A DNA stretch of 64,000 bases from Penicillus capitatus (Eukaryota; Chlorophyta): NCBI GenBank assembly GCA_965649825.1, contig OZ287695.1, positions 1,860,001 to 1,924,000 on the forward strand, in the 5' to 3' direction. The translations under genes were made by a program, and so were the position numbers. The notes under the pieces were generated by a model, which was not told the DNA's origin, made no database searches, and worked only from the letters and a program-made list of their open reading frames with translations. Shown here one piece after another: positions 21,775-33,050 of the stretch. Each line of letters starts with the position of its first letter. Within the stretch, counting starts at the first letter, position 1.

Positions 21775-22125
21775 TCATACTTTGATGACAGAATTCCATC
21801 GTCTGAAGATACATTCAGCATCAGCTTTGAGCGTGGAATGCACGGGCTTACTGATTGTGGCTCTGTAGATTGCATTCATATTATACGGCATCAGTTGGTT
21901 CATGCATTGAGAGGCCTCCCCGGGATGCAGGATTTCTGCTTTTACTGCTGACCTGTTGTATAACCATTCATCGTTTAGAAGTTCAGTAGAGGAGAGTTTA
22001 CCATGTAGTCGGTCGGCAGGCAATAAATGGTACTGAATTTGTCGCTCCATATGGGCTCCTTGTCTCTCCGATCCATTGGTAATGAAGTTCTTCCAGTATC
22101 CCTGGCTCCAAAGTTGTTCCAGCAA
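21775..22125 (-). CDS. exon-like open frame in locus A, unknown
   Basis: This minus-strand open frame of about 116 residues contains WSQGYWKNFITNGSERQGAH and LPADRLHGKLSSTELLNDEW, with ordinary, non-repetitive composition unlike the low-complexity shadows nearby. It lies between the proline-rich gene and the degenerate membrane-protein pieces of locus A, so it may be one of that gene's exons. I do not recognise it, and no splice partners could be fixed. Confidence 0.25.
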   Translation of the reverse strand: MLEQLWSQGYWKNFITNGSERQGAHMERQIQYHLLPADRLHGKLSSTELLNDEWLYNRSAVKAEILHPGEASQCMNQLMPYNMNAIYRATISKPVHSTLKADAECIFRRWNSVIKV

Positions 22126-22379
22126 CCCAGTTTGGTAGAACTCGCCGTTGCAGCCGAAATCAAACTTAAGCTGGCTGATCCAAAGTTAGACTCCCTTTCT
22201 TGATCGATTTGTGCTGACATCTTTCAGGTCTCCAGATTCAAAAACCGCTTCAATTGGCCCAGAAAACAGCAGACGACGTAAAAACAGCCGTAACTAACAG
22301 TTAGAGCACAACCATTCAACACTGCCAAACCACAACAAAGCGGAGGTGGATGGCAAACTATAGACACGAAAAAACAGAA

Positions 22380-22610
22380 TGATGTGAACGCCCCCTATTA
22401 TTGTTTTGTTTTTGTTTTGTTTTTTTGATTTTTTTTGATTTTTATTTTTTTGATTTTTATTCATTTTATTCAACTCACACTCTGGAAAAAATGTGAGGTA
22501 TATGCTAAAAATAAAAATTTTTGTTTTTTCTTTTCTGATTTTATCACCCCTAAACATGCCATCCAAAAAGTGAGAAATGCGCGAAAACTAAAAATTTTTC
22601 TTTTCTTTTA
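22380..22610. promoter_or_regulatory. AT-rich block with hairpin, 3' of proline-rich gene A
   Basis: A T- and A-homopolymer-rich stretch just beyond the stop of the proline-rich gene (minus strand). It includes a hairpin with arms CTCACA (22474-22479) and TGTGAG (22492-22497). The equivalent block after proline-rich gene B has hairpins with different but still complementary arms. It may be the 3' untranslated region or a processing or termination signal. Confidence 0.4.
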
Positions 22611-22668
22611 AAGTTTTCCTTCCATCCTCCAAAAAACAGCTCCAAGAAAAAGGGAAGGTCGATCGTCT

Positions 22669-23276
22669 TCATTGCTGCCAATCTGAGATGAAGACCTACA
22701 CAAAGCACATATAGGAGAAGAGAGTCTACAAAAAAATATACTTACACATTCCCCGGAGAAAAAGCAGGTCCGTGGCGGAATGGCAGGTAGAGGGGAGCGG
22801 AAAGAGAAGAGATACGGGCGTGGTGGGATGGCAGGTGGATGGGAAGGGACGGAATAAAGGAAGGGACGGGGAGGAAAAAATGGGTGACGGAGGGAATAGC
22901 GAAAGGGGCGTGGGGGAATGGGTGGACGGGAGGAGGGGATGGAAAGGAGAAAAGGGCGTGGGGGGATGGGAGGTGGGGGACTTGCGGGAATGCAGTATAC
23001 CTGGGGACGCTGAGGGAAAAGATGATGTGAGGGAGGAGAGGGAGAGGGAGAGGTGGACATGGAATCTGAGGAGGGAGAGGGGGAAGACGGAGCCTGAAAG
23101 CAGAAGGACGCCACGGACGGAGCCGGGGACCCCTCGACAAAGGAAAAGGACTGAACTGGGGACCCTTGTGGTGCGGCCATCGAAGGCGAGGACCCCACGG
23201 ACCCTGCTAGGGACGGTGAGGAAGCCAGAGACGGAGCGAGAGATGGTAAGGACGCCGGAGAGTCGGAAGAAGCCAT
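22669..23276 (-). CDS. proline-rich repeat protein, paralogue A
   Basis: Two exons: 23276..22746 and 22695..22669, with a 50-nt GTAAGT...GTGTAG intron. After a Ser/Pro-rich N-terminus (ATG at 23276) come about five repeats of a roughly 16-residue unit with consensus IPPRPFLxSxPxxPPA, ending FFSGEC. The tiny last exon encodes VFISDWQQ and a stop. The paralogue at 38.5 kb has the same repeat, the same intron position after SGEC, and an equivalent last exon (TTIQNWSQ, stop). That fixes the reading frame, since several frames are open here. Similar PPRPF repeats occur in structural or cell-surface proteins, but no function can be assigned. The true 5' end may lie further upstream, at 23.3-23.6 kb. 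Confidence 0.55.
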
Positions 23277-23404
23277 CGTGTGCGCACTGTTCGCAGAAAA
23301 CGGAAAAACCGTAGAAACCCAGAAGAGTTCGCGAGCTCGAATGAGCCGAAGGACGCTCGAGAGGACGTTTTGATGCCGCTGCCGTTACTGCTGACGAGTG
23401 GTGG

Positions 23405-23851
23405 TTGCCAACAGTCACCGAGGGAAGACTCCCGCACCCGGGGAGATCACTGGCGATTGCCGAAGACTCTGTGTTCGGGTCGAAGTGTCGAACACTTCGT
23501 CGATGGACCCCGTTTCCCAGCATGCGCCGGGGAGCAGAGGAGCTCTCTGTTTATCGGATCCGGGATGCTCATGAACAGGTAGGCGTCCATTTGACGGTTC
23601 TGCTATCCTTTTTGCCGTACGTTTCAACGGAAACCTTGGGATTCTTTACGCTCTGGCCCACAGGTGAACAGAGATCGACTTCTCAGGCGAACGGATTCTT
23701 ATTCGAAGCAGTGAACGGAACACATGCTGTATGGCAGAGGATGAGGATGACAGAAGGCCAGAGGTTTAATCTCATTCGCCTCTCAAAGGAGCGTCTTACG
23801 ATGAGTGATGCCTCTCACTCTCCGCGCGTCTTCGATCATCTAGAATTGTAA
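23405..23851 (+). CDS. unknown open frame upstream of proline-rich gene A
   Basis: This plus-strand frame of about 148 residues ends at 23851, with ordinary composition in its second half (TSQANGFLFEAVNGTHAVWQ, and FNLIRLSKERLTMSDASH). A plausible intron (GTAGGC...CCACAG, about 23579-23664) would join VYRIRDAHEQ to GEQRSTSQ. No family is recognised. The minus strand here could hold the 5' exon of the proline-rich gene instead. Confidence 0.25.
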   Translation: MPTVTEGRLPHPGRSLAIAEDSVFGSKCRTLRRWTPFPSMRRGAEELSVYRIRDAHEQVGVHLTVLLSFLPYVSTETLGFFTLWPTGEQRSTSQANGFLFEAVNGTHAVWQRMRMTEGQRFNLIRLSKERLTMSDASHSPRVFDHLEL

Positions 23852-23899
23852 CTTACTGTCTCTCGTGTGTTTTGAAATTCCTTTCGTGGCAGCTGGCCA

Positions 23900-24340
23900 C
23901 GTTCAACAGCTATCGCTTGACCAGTCATAGTTCTATCTCATTGGATTTGCTGCAATTTCAGAGATTCGTGGTGATCCCTTTTCCTCGATCTTCCCATGAA
24001 TTCCATGCGTATGCATCGAGCTCCGTGTTAAATTTGATGTTTTGAAATTTACCGGACACTCGTAAATCTTATGATTTCTATTATCTACAACTCTCTCGTC
24101 CGGCGTCATCGCAAGAAAGCTGGCGAACACCCGCGCGTCTGTGCTCAGATTTTCTCTAATTGAAAACAGAGCCGTCCTTGGCATGTAACCTCGTGGTGTC
24201 TTCTGGATGGCAATCCTCTGGAAGAGGAAGAGAATCTGTATGTTTCTTGTTTAGCTTCGGCATTGAACGATGCTCTTTTTGTATCATCTGTACACAGATC
24301 TCCTGCAGTTTAGTGAATCAACTTGACGTCTGATGGTGAT
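23900..24340 (-). CDS. exon-like open frames upstream of locus A, unknown
   Basis: On the minus strand an acceptor (CTTCCTCTTCCAG, about 24223) is followed by a frame reading RIAIQKTPRGYMPRTALFSI and on through MTPDERVVDNRNHKIYECP to a GTAAAT donor. An alternative frame across the same acceptor reads EICVQMIQKEHRSMPKLNKK. One of the two is likely a real exon of a spliced minus-strand gene that may be the 5' part of locus A. It cannot be resolved without transcripts. Confidence 0.25.
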
Positions 24341-24779
24341 GGAATCGGAATCTCGATACCCCAAATCCTCGGAACTCACCAAGGACAAGATACTAATAGG
24401 CTGTCTTGCTTCCGTTCTCTAATTGTTCTGTGGTCGCCCTCCAGCATTTCCAAAGCTGAGGACCACGATGCTTCACAGACGAAGAGTTGGATGTGTCACG
24501 AAGCTTTTCTGCAAATGTTGGGACCGGTGACGCATTTAAAATCGCTCTCTGCAGGCTCTCGGGACACACACTCTGTTTCGCCTAGCGCATTTATGTGTCA
24601 CACGAGCACTCATTGCGAATTGAGCGATACACAAAGAGGCTTGTGCATAGGAGTGATATCAGAATTCGATTGTCAGCCACATCGCAGCCGCATAACAGTG
24701 ACTGAGAACGCTATCCACGCCACTAAAAACTTGTGTACCTGTTCAGGTTTGGCGTTCGCGCAACGACAATGATCACAAA

Positions 24780-25980
24780 ACGGTATCGTTTAGTCGAAGA
24801 ACTCAAACGAAGGAAGCAATGCGATGAGATGCTGCGCGAAAACATCTGAGCAGGTCAATCTCCATGGTAGCTGTCGAAGTTGTACTCAGCGTTGGGAACA
24901 ACTTGCGTCATTGACCACCGTTGCAACAAACCTACAATGCGGTGAGAACCACTACGAATAAACCGGGATGCTTATGGTATACATCTTCAATCTGGATCTC
25001 GTCGCATTCTAAACCACGTGGATGTCGGTGGCTCCAAAAGAGGGCGATTTCCTCGCCTCACATGCTTCTCGACCTCGCAGAAGGAAACAGGGCTCCTCGG
25101 TCGGCAGCCACCAGGAGAGGAATGGACGCGAAAAAAGGCAGTAAGACAAAGAAGCCAAACTCAAGGCGATGCAAGAACGGCTGCCGGCGTACACGAAGCA
25201 GCAATCGGATTCTTGACGACCTTTACGATAGAGAGGCGGAGTTGCCAGAAACAAATACGTAAAGACACTACGGACGTAAGCAACGATGAGCGGAGAGGTT
25301 TTTGACTGCAAGCAATTCTTGTCGTTGTCGCGTTAATCGACATAGACACACTCTCCTGCGATGCAGGTGCTCTTTTAAAAGCAGTCGCCACGGCATTGTC
25401 AGGAGAGTTCTCGTGCCGCCTATCACATCGACAGTGGACGTCACAGGAGATGTCGGAGCAACTTGAGCAATAGTGGTTCCGAGAAAAGTGTTTACGGCGA
25501 ATCGTGGCACAATCGGCAGACAACATCGCAGTAATCGAAATCTGACAAGTGCTATGTCTGTTAGGAATCGCAGACGACATCGGCTATACAAATGTTCCGT
25601 CAGTAGAATGTTGCCCTTGACAAATATGAGCGGTCGGACATTAATGCCGCACCCACCCTCGACCGTCACGCCTGACGGATGGCCCATCGCAGAACGCGTG
25701 ATGTGACAGGTGGCAATAATAGTAGCAGTGCGGAAAGCGGCGCATTCGAAACCTGTTGCGTGATGATTAAACAACGAAGTCAATGACTACCGTACAATAA
25801 GTCTACCCAAGAATGTGAGACTTCTTCGCCACAGTTTGCATCAGGTGATGATCGTGAAACGTTTCACTACAGCGTCGGGTAACAGCGACAGAATGAAGAA
25901 TGCGCAGCAGAAGGTACAACGAGAATTTCGACGCGTTAAGGGGTCTTCGCACCGTCCGCATTGTGCTTTGGGTGCGATTG
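24780..25980. other. about 1.2 kb without a recognised gene
   Basis: A 171-residue minus-strand frame (25783..25268) and shorter overlapping frames are open but carry no recognisable domain, and their composition (many Arg, Cys, Thr) does not separate them from noise. This region lies just 3' of Ig-like membrane protein 1. Confidence 0.3.
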
Positions 25981-25988
25981 ATTTATCG

Positions 25989-27300
25989 TCATTCGCCGCC
26001 ACCGCAATCGCAATCGCCACCGTCTCTGTCGCCATCTCCACCGTCTCCAGCGAAGCAATCCCCGCCGTCGTAAGACTCGTCTTTTCGTTTTCTTTTACGC
26101 TTAAATAAGCAAGGATAATAATACCAGATATAAAACAGCCAGGCAAGTCCAACGATAACGGCGGCGACACAGATTCCAACAGTTGCGGATCCACCTCTTG
26201 AGGATTCACCACTGTCGCTGGAACACTGAGAAACCGACTGGCACCCGGAACTTGCCACGCCATCGGATTCTGCGGGTTCAAACTGGTCGCCGGAGCCGTC
26301 GACATCGTTTTCATCACTAAGGGAGAAAACAAGTGATGCCTCAGCAGCTGATAGAATACATCTCACTTTTCAGAAACTGTATCATTCCAAGCGTATTTCG
26401 ATGGAGTAGCGTCCCTGTTACCAGCCTTGTCGACGGCTCTGACTTCAAAGACATGACTTCCAGTGCCGTCGGTCTAAACGTCGATTAAGAAGCGCATTGT
26501 CGCTGTCCCAGTTGGCCTCTACCTGAATCCTGTGGGGACTGCTGCATGAGGTCCATTTACTTCCGTCCACTCTGCACTGAAACTTGTTCACTGCCCGGCG
26601 GTCGGTTGCCGTAAAAGTGAGTCTCCTTCCGGTGCAGCCAGTGCAGGTCACTCGTGTGATTTCAGTCTTCGGCGGCGTCCTGTCGATAATCCAGGAACTC
26701 GAAGCTGATAATAGTCCATCTTCCGCCGCGTCAATATCTTCCTGTGACCCACATTTCGAGTCTAGGCTTTGCACTTTGAGTCGCCGATACCTGGATGTCG
26801 AGACGGTACTCTCCATCCTTTCGAATCTGGTCGTCGAGGAGCAGCGGCGAGGAACATTTGTCATCCTTCCATTCTGTGACGTTGTTTCTCGACAGGACGC
26901 ACTGCAATTCACGAGGCGACGTCGAAACGGGCGACTCGACGACGAACTCCACTCGGACGGCCTCTCGCTTCAAGAAATCCCCGTCGTAGTTTCCCTGCGA
27001 AACAGTTAACGACGATTCGCTCCGAAAGACAACTGACCTTGGTGATGCGAATCATCTCCTTCGAGTCCCTTTGGCGAAGTCGGCGTCGATATCCGCGTAG
27101 AGGAAGATGAGAGGCGTCGTCGACAGCGCATCTCCTCCGGATGTTGCTGAAATCGGGCTCCTGGAAATGCACAGTTGGGCTGCCTAGACAGAGAGGAGCT
27201 AGGAGCCCCTTCGCAGCCAATGTTGCTCCGACACGCCAGGGAGACGCCAAAGCAGCTGTCAAGAACAAGCACGGGAGGAGTCGACGGCTCAACGAGGGAA
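25989..27300 (-). CDS. type I membrane protein with two Ig-like repeats, paralogue 1
   Basis: The exons resolved are about 27300..27038, 26994..26791, 26741..26523, 26473..26367 and 26316..25989, with introns of 43-50 nt. After an N-terminal part ending SKEMIRITK comes the first repeat (REAVRVEFVVESP, CVLSRNNVTEWKDDKCSSPLLL, DGEYRLDI). The second follows (SSSWIIDRTPPKTEI, FQCRVDGSKWTSCSSP, HVFEVRAVDKAGNRD). The F.C..DG..W..C.SP...FEVRAVD.AGN.D pattern is that of Ig-like beta-sandwich repeats common in bacterial and algal secreted proteins. A Ser-rich linker, one membrane helix (ATVGICVAAVIVGLAWLFYI), a basic stop-transfer (KRKRKRK) and a Gly/Asp/Cys tail complete it. The signal-peptide exon is not fixed; the frame upstream (LLPCLFLTAALAS) is signal-like. 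Confidence 0.75.
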
Positions 27301-27349
27301 CACCGCAGCGTGACGAGAAGGTTCTCTTTACGAAACCACTGGAAGCGCA

Positions 27350-29240
27350 TTCAAATGCTTGTACTAGTCGCCTTGTACCAGTGGGTCTGTAAAGACAAAG
27401 GAGCCGAAGATGAATCGCGGACTTGAGCCGAAGACGACGGCCTTCTTTTCCGATGCAGGATACTGCAGGCATTGTCGTGCGTCTCGCTCACAGACGCTGA
27501 CTGACTTTATCGTGTCGACTCCACGTAACCGACAAAGCTGAGATCACTGTTTTTATGCCACCACGAGATGACGAAAGTTTTAAAACCGCCAACGAGCGAC
27601 AAAGCTCAATGCAGTCGGCATTTAACGTACTCAGAGAGTAAGTGCCATACGGATTCAACACATGGTTCGCCTCCGAACTACAGAGGAAGACTTGTCCAAG
27701 AAGGCGGGATGACACCTGCAGCGACGAGAACAAGACTAGATGTGTTTTGCGAGAGTTGGTCGACTTCTGACCTTCCCTGTTCGTGATCTCTCAGTAATCG
27801 TTAAAGCCTTTTCATTGTCAGTCTAACCAAGGATCGGGAAAGCAAGATTAAGATGGATGCTCATGATGCGCGTAACAGCATTCTTGTGTCGGCGAGGAAT
27901 CTGTTGTGCGGGTGGCGCGATCTCATCCGCAAGCAGCCCTCGCTTCCGCGTATTCTTGTAATCGGCCGCTTCGATTCGGAACGCGTACCCTGCGTTTCTT
28001 GGATGAAATGCAATTAATGACCACAGGCGCCCGCAGGAACGTGTTCTTCTGAACCAACCGCTTCGCGGCGAGAGCAGTCGCCGTCAAGATGCGAAGACGT
28101 ACGCCACTCCGATGAAAACGAACGTCTCGGTGCGCACGAATCAAGTTGCCATCTGACGGTGAAGAATAGAACGTTCGTCATTCATCAAGTTTAGAGTCGG
28201 AGTGGCAACTTCCGAATGCGATAGACAGGCAGACATTGAAGTGTTGCAAAGGATCGACGATCTGCTTGCACGGATAACACGATGCCACTCCTGTCGACTC
28301 AATGACGTCGAATCATCTCCGCTCCCACGCGCTTTGTTTTGATTGTCGCTTGAGGCTAACGGACGCCAGTATCTCGTCGTGCCCGGTGCTGCGCAACCTG
28401 CTACCCTATAACGTCGATTTCCGATGATGATAACAATCGCAGTCTCATCGTTTGCAACAGATTTGAGATTTTCTTTATTCTTTTCGGCGGCCAACGACTA
28501 GAGTCGAATTGGGACTGTACTTTGCGCGTCCCTAATAGCAACAGCCTCTTGTTCTACGTACGACCCTACAGGCTGCACCAAGCCCGGATTCGACAGCTCG
28601 CTGCCAGAGCAAAGGAGGAAAACATATCGGCTATGACGAAAGAACAACGATGCGCCAGTTCGGCTGTCGCATCCAGATACGTTGGCGGTTTCTTTTCTTG
28701 CGCGTCAGTTACGTCAGTACGTGCTGTAGTTCGTGTGTGTGTGGTGAAGAATCTCGATCCCGAAATTCTGAAAGAAAAAAAACGTGGGAAACGAGGTGAA
28801 AGCTTCTAGCGAAGGACTCGAAAGTGTCAGTCCTCTCCGCCGCCTCCTTCTTCCCTGCGAGCGGCCGAGCTCCGAGAGCGGAGCCGAATGCACGCGCACT
28901 CCCACTTGAGACAGACATAAACTTCGGTAAAGGCGATGAGGAGGAGAATTCCTCTTTTACATGGTGCGCTCTTAGAGCATGTTCCATGGTTCTGTGCATT
29001 TACTTACAGTGGCATTCACATTTACCACCCGACGCCCATTGTCAATTCACCGTTCAATCGTTCAATTAGGAGACTCGTGCTTCCATCCGTCGCTTCACAT
29101 GTCTCACAGCGTCTGCGACGATTCGTCGTCCACCTCACGTCTAACCGCATGCTCCGGTCTGGACTTGACCCGCGTCTTTTTAATTGCCCAATCTTCCGAT
29201 TTTCTTGATCATGATGAGTCGCCGCTTCACCCTCCGGCCA
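27350..29240. other. about 1.9 kb without a recognised gene
   Basis: Only short weak frames occur. The best is a minus-strand frame at 28494..28141 (VANDETAIVIIIGNRRYRVAG), which lacks an ATG and may be an exon. A frame at 28709-28999 shows no domain. No membrane-anchor exon for paralogue 2 was found here. Confidence 0.3.
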
Positions 29241-29268
29241 GTCACTATCACCCGAGTGACTCACGGGG

Positions 29269-29339
29269 CGCCTCGGCGGGATTCGAACCCACGCCTCTTG
29301 AGAAAACCTCAAGTGTGCCAACCATTACACCACGAGGGC
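29269..29339 (-). tRNA. tRNA-like sequence (tRNA pseudogene or SINE head)
   Basis: Read on the minus strand, 71 nt fold partly as a tRNA. The D stem is GTGT/ACAC with loop AATGGTTGGC, and the T arm is GTGGG-TTCGAAT-CCCGC. Pol III A-box-like (TGGTGTAATGG) and perfect B-box (GGTTCGAATCC) sequences are present. Five of seven acceptor pairs hold (CCCTCG with CGAGG), but the outer two fail. The anticodon arm CTTGAG-GTTTT-CTCAAG has a 5-nt loop, or a 7-nt loop lacking U33. No identity can be assigned. It lies in the 3' part of Ig-like paralogue 2. Confidence 0.5.
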
Positions 29340-29344
29340 TGTAA

Positions 29345-30689
29345 AGGCGATGACGAAGAAAACCATGAAAAACTATTGTGGGAAGTATCGGATTGACGGT
29401 CTGTTTTGGTCCTTTGCCGCGGGGCTCGCCCTGCCCAGAAGCGTTCAAATGGATTTCGTCAAAACCAAGGTAAAAATCGGGATACGTATAGGTATCGTCG
29501 ACATCCAAAGAGAAGTCGGCGCCCGAGGGGCTGTCGGCGAGATCTAAGGGGTCGTCGGCTTCCGAATGGCTGTCGTACAGCTCCGCCGACGGCAAACTGA
29601 ACTCGGCGATGTAGTCGAAACAATCTAAACAGTCTAGAAAATCGTAGACGTCGTAGGAGGCCGCATCCCTGTGGCAGAACAGTGTGACACGCCAACAGGA
29701 GGCTTCGACTGGCTGCGTTTCGACGTACTTGTTTGGCGGTGGCACTTTGACGCTGCGCGTGGGCGGATGCGGATCTTTGTTTCCTGCTCGATCCACGGCT
29801 CGAACCTTGAACGAATACAGCCCAGCTCCATCGAACTGCGCACACCCCTCAGTACATAGCGGGTCGTCCCGCGGGACAGTACTTCGACGTTGGTGGGACT
29901 GACGCACGGTCTCCATCTGCTGCCGTTGAAACTGCACTGAAATCCGTCGACTCCCCAGTCGTCCGTGGCGTCGAACTCGAGGCGCAGCCCTCTGTCCCCG
30001 ACGTATTGCGTATCAACGATCTCGGTCTCTGGAGGCGTTCGATCGATGATCCACGAGCTCGACGCCGAAGGTTCTTCGCCCAGACGGATACCGACTCCCT
30101 ACAATGGTCCACCAAGTTTGGCGCCGCGCGGCTCAGAACAGCGTTGCCTGGATGTCGAGGCGGTACTCTCCGTCCTCTCGAACCTGGTCTTCCAACAGCA
30201 GCGGCGAGGAGCACGTGTCCGTCCATTCTGTGACGCCGTCTCTCGCGAGGACACACTGCACCCCGCGAGGCGTTGTGCGGAAGGGAGACTCGATGACGAA
30301 CTCCACTCGGACGGCCTCTTGCCTCAAGAAACCCCCCACGTAGTTTCCCTGCAGGATGGCTGAAGACCACTCGCCGCGAAAGGACACTGACTTCCGTGAT
30401 GCGAATCATTTCCTTCGATGCTCTCTGGCGCAGTCGGCGTCGATATCCGCTCAGAGGAAGAAGACGCCAGTTGCACCAGCTGCACGCTGCATGTCTCTTC
30501 CGAGCCACGTCTTCGCCCGCGGCCTCGAATGCATTAAGTGGGATTCCTAAGAATTCGTCGAACAGTGGGCGACGGAGGTTGTAAAAGAGGAGTCTGCCGA
30601 CCATTCTGAAGCGGCTTCGTTTTCGCGCGACAAGACGACGCCAAAGCGTTCAGCAGGAACAGGGAGAAAAGGAACCGGGGAGAAGACAT
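29345..30689 (-). CDS. Ig-like repeat surface protein, paralogue 2, apparently lacking its membrane anchor
   Basis: The ATG at 30689 begins a clear signal peptide (MSSPRFLFSLFLLNALASS). Later exons are 30348..30148, 30098..about 29900, and an exon starting FDGAGLYSFKVRAVDRAGNKD (about 29854 on). It shares SKEMIRIT, CVLARDGVTEWTDTCSSPLLL, SSSWIIDRTPPETEI and FQCSFNGSRWRPCVSP with paralogues 1 and 3. The intron at 30147..30099 has a GC donor where paralogue 1 has GT at the same position. The C-terminal part is acidic and Tyr/Asp-rich. The frame then runs into a tRNA-like sequence (29339..29269) and stops at 29248 without any membrane helix. Between the signal peptide and SKEMIRIT the frame changes, so an intron or frameshift is present there. 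Confidence 0.6.
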
Positions 30690-30893
30690 GGAAATCGCCG
30701 CGGCAGGACGCCGACTTCCTCGGAACAATCATTGGAAACGGACTCAATTGTTGAAAATTATCCATCCTACTCGGTGTGCGAATGCAAGGGTACCGAGCGA
30801 CGACCCAGGACTTGTGGGGCGATGCGTTCGTCACTATCTTATTTACGCGCCTTTCGTGGACGCGCCAACCTCTTCGTCGATGCCGACTCCGCG

Positions 30894-30975
30894 TTCATGC
30901 TTGACGGCTGCATTGTTGCTCGTGCACCGCAGAAGGACGACAGTCGAGATGCCAGTGCGCGACAAGGATCGCCTG
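30894..30975. repeat. dispersed repeat R1, copy at 30.9 kb
   Basis: About 80 bp nearly identical to 42624-42703, including a shared AGAAGGACGACAGTCGAGAT core and GTGCGCGACAAGGATCGCC. It lies upstream of Ig-like paralogue 2. Confidence 0.75.
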
Positions 30976-30979
30976 CGAT

Positions 30980-33040
30980 CGTCGTCGACCGAACGAACAC
31001 TTGTCGTTTTCGTCGGCCGATGGCACTGAGACAGTTTCGTTGTTTTACGCACTCGCGAGATGCGCAGAATCTCTACACGCTCGTCCATCTCTATGCCCGA
31101 CGCCGCAGCGAGTGTCGTCAAGCAGACACCTACAACAGAGGAACACACCGAAGGGTGGAGATTGAGGGGTGCGTTGCTTGCTGTCTCGGAGAGTCGTAGG
31201 GATTCTATCGCTGTGCTATTGCGTTCAACAGAATGTACCTGTAGACAAGGTTTCGCGTATCCCCTCTTTGGCGGATCGGATTGGCATCCTGATGCACAGA
31301 GATTCGCCGCGCGACGGAATCAAAGCGCTTTCGAAACCGCGTCTCCCGCGCGCAGAATCGTTCGGATCCTTGTCTCGTCGATGCCGTGCAAGCATTCAGT
31401 AAGTTCGCGGCCTCGTCTCACTTAAGCAGTCCTCCACCAGATTCCAACCACTGCAGCGCACACAGATGCTAGCCTTTCAACATATGGCTGTCATACTTCA
31501 TGCATTCGCCACGGTTCGGTTTGTTTTCGCCAGAACGCGTTTCTGTTAGACGAAGGCTCTTCTTTAACACGAAAAGAGAGAAAGTGGACGAACGATTCAG
31601 CAGTACGCCGAAACACATCGACACGCGCCTACGCGACGCAGAGTCTGCGGCTTTCTTTACAATGGTCTGCCTGGCAAAGCCTCGGCGAAGAACTCAAGTG
31701 TTAGAATCCAATACCAACGGCAGTCAGACATGAGCGACGAGGATTTCCGGAAGCAGATCGCCAAACCAGAAAGAGACTTGATTGGCAGGACAGTGGTCGG
31801 CCGACGCAGTTTCAGCTGCCGAACAAGCGTTCCTGGAAGCCCACGCACGACGTTCTCTCGCAGCCTTGACCTCGCGACGAACTCACGCCGTTTTCGCATC
31901 TGTCCGTCTTACGTCGGAGTCCCTCCCTCCCGTACGCCTTTGTGGCCACTTGCTGAACTGTGTCGGAGGAGACGAAACGAAAACGGTGTCTGTCGCGTCG
32001 ATACGCACGCCCTTCTCAGTCCTTAACAGCTGAACCGGACTGTACGCCATGCACTGCTCGGACACAGGAAAGAGTGCAAAGCGAATCTCAGAAGACGCGC
32101 TGCTTGGACAACTTCTCCCAGGCGAACGTTCGACTTGGGCTTCCCTCAGAGCACGTCGTCTGCTATCGGTCGTGCCGTCGTCGACTCTGAGAGACACCCG
32201 ACCCGTGTCGCCTCGAATCGATGTGCAGGCTGAAAGGGCGAGCCATGGCTGCTCAAGAGTCCGGCACACCGACGGACCCTTGTCTGTCACTCTACGGTCG
32301 CCGCCACAGCCGTCACAGTCGCCACAGGTCTATTCCATTCCACAGGCACCCTTTCGAGATCTCGGGCATCGCTCGGACACCGACATTCGCGTGCAAGCCT
32401 CTCGGACAGAGGCGTGGCGTGGTGGTGCTGGCGGAGAGACCGCAGGATGGGCGACACATAGCGAGCTGAACTGTTGTCCGCGGTCACACGGCGCAACGTG
32501 CTCGGCGAGTTACGGAACCTCAGTCGAGAATGCCTGTTGCGAGTCGGCGCCGCCCTCGTCTGCCAGCGGCGGTGGATGCACCAACGAGATCTGCGGATTC
32601 TAGACGCCTTCGCCCAGCAGATGACGACGACCTTGACGATGGAATGCGGTGCAACACCCTTTGCAAGAGTCAGGAAGGCGTCGTCGATTCAGCGTTACGA
32701 CGTCGGATCGTAGGTCGCACGCAACGTAAAAGGAACGGAAGTCGACTGTTTAAACAATTCTTGAAAATATTATTCTTTGGAAAGTGCGATGATGTCCAGT
32801 GAAAAAGTGTCAGAATGGAGGAGCACGGAAGAGGAGTTGCCCACCCCGCCACATAGTCTGCAAAGAAAGAGTGAGAGACTGTGAATGTGCGCTAGAGGGA
32901 CTTACGGTCGGCGAGCGGCGCCTCACAGTGCGGCGCGGGAGGTCACCCTGAACGAGCACTGACACCAGATCCGATCAAGGTGCGCGAGGAGAACGCGATG
33001 CAACTGGTGGTCAACTAGTCGAAGGTAGGTCGCGAATCTC
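30980..33040. other. about 2 kb without a recognised gene
   Basis: Several plus-strand open frames (for example 31730-32033 and 32049-32603) have plausible but unrecognised content; the longest has 184 residues with Pro/Ser- and Arg-rich composition. Nothing supports a particular gene model. Confidence 0.3.
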
Positions 33041-33050
33041 AATGAGACGG

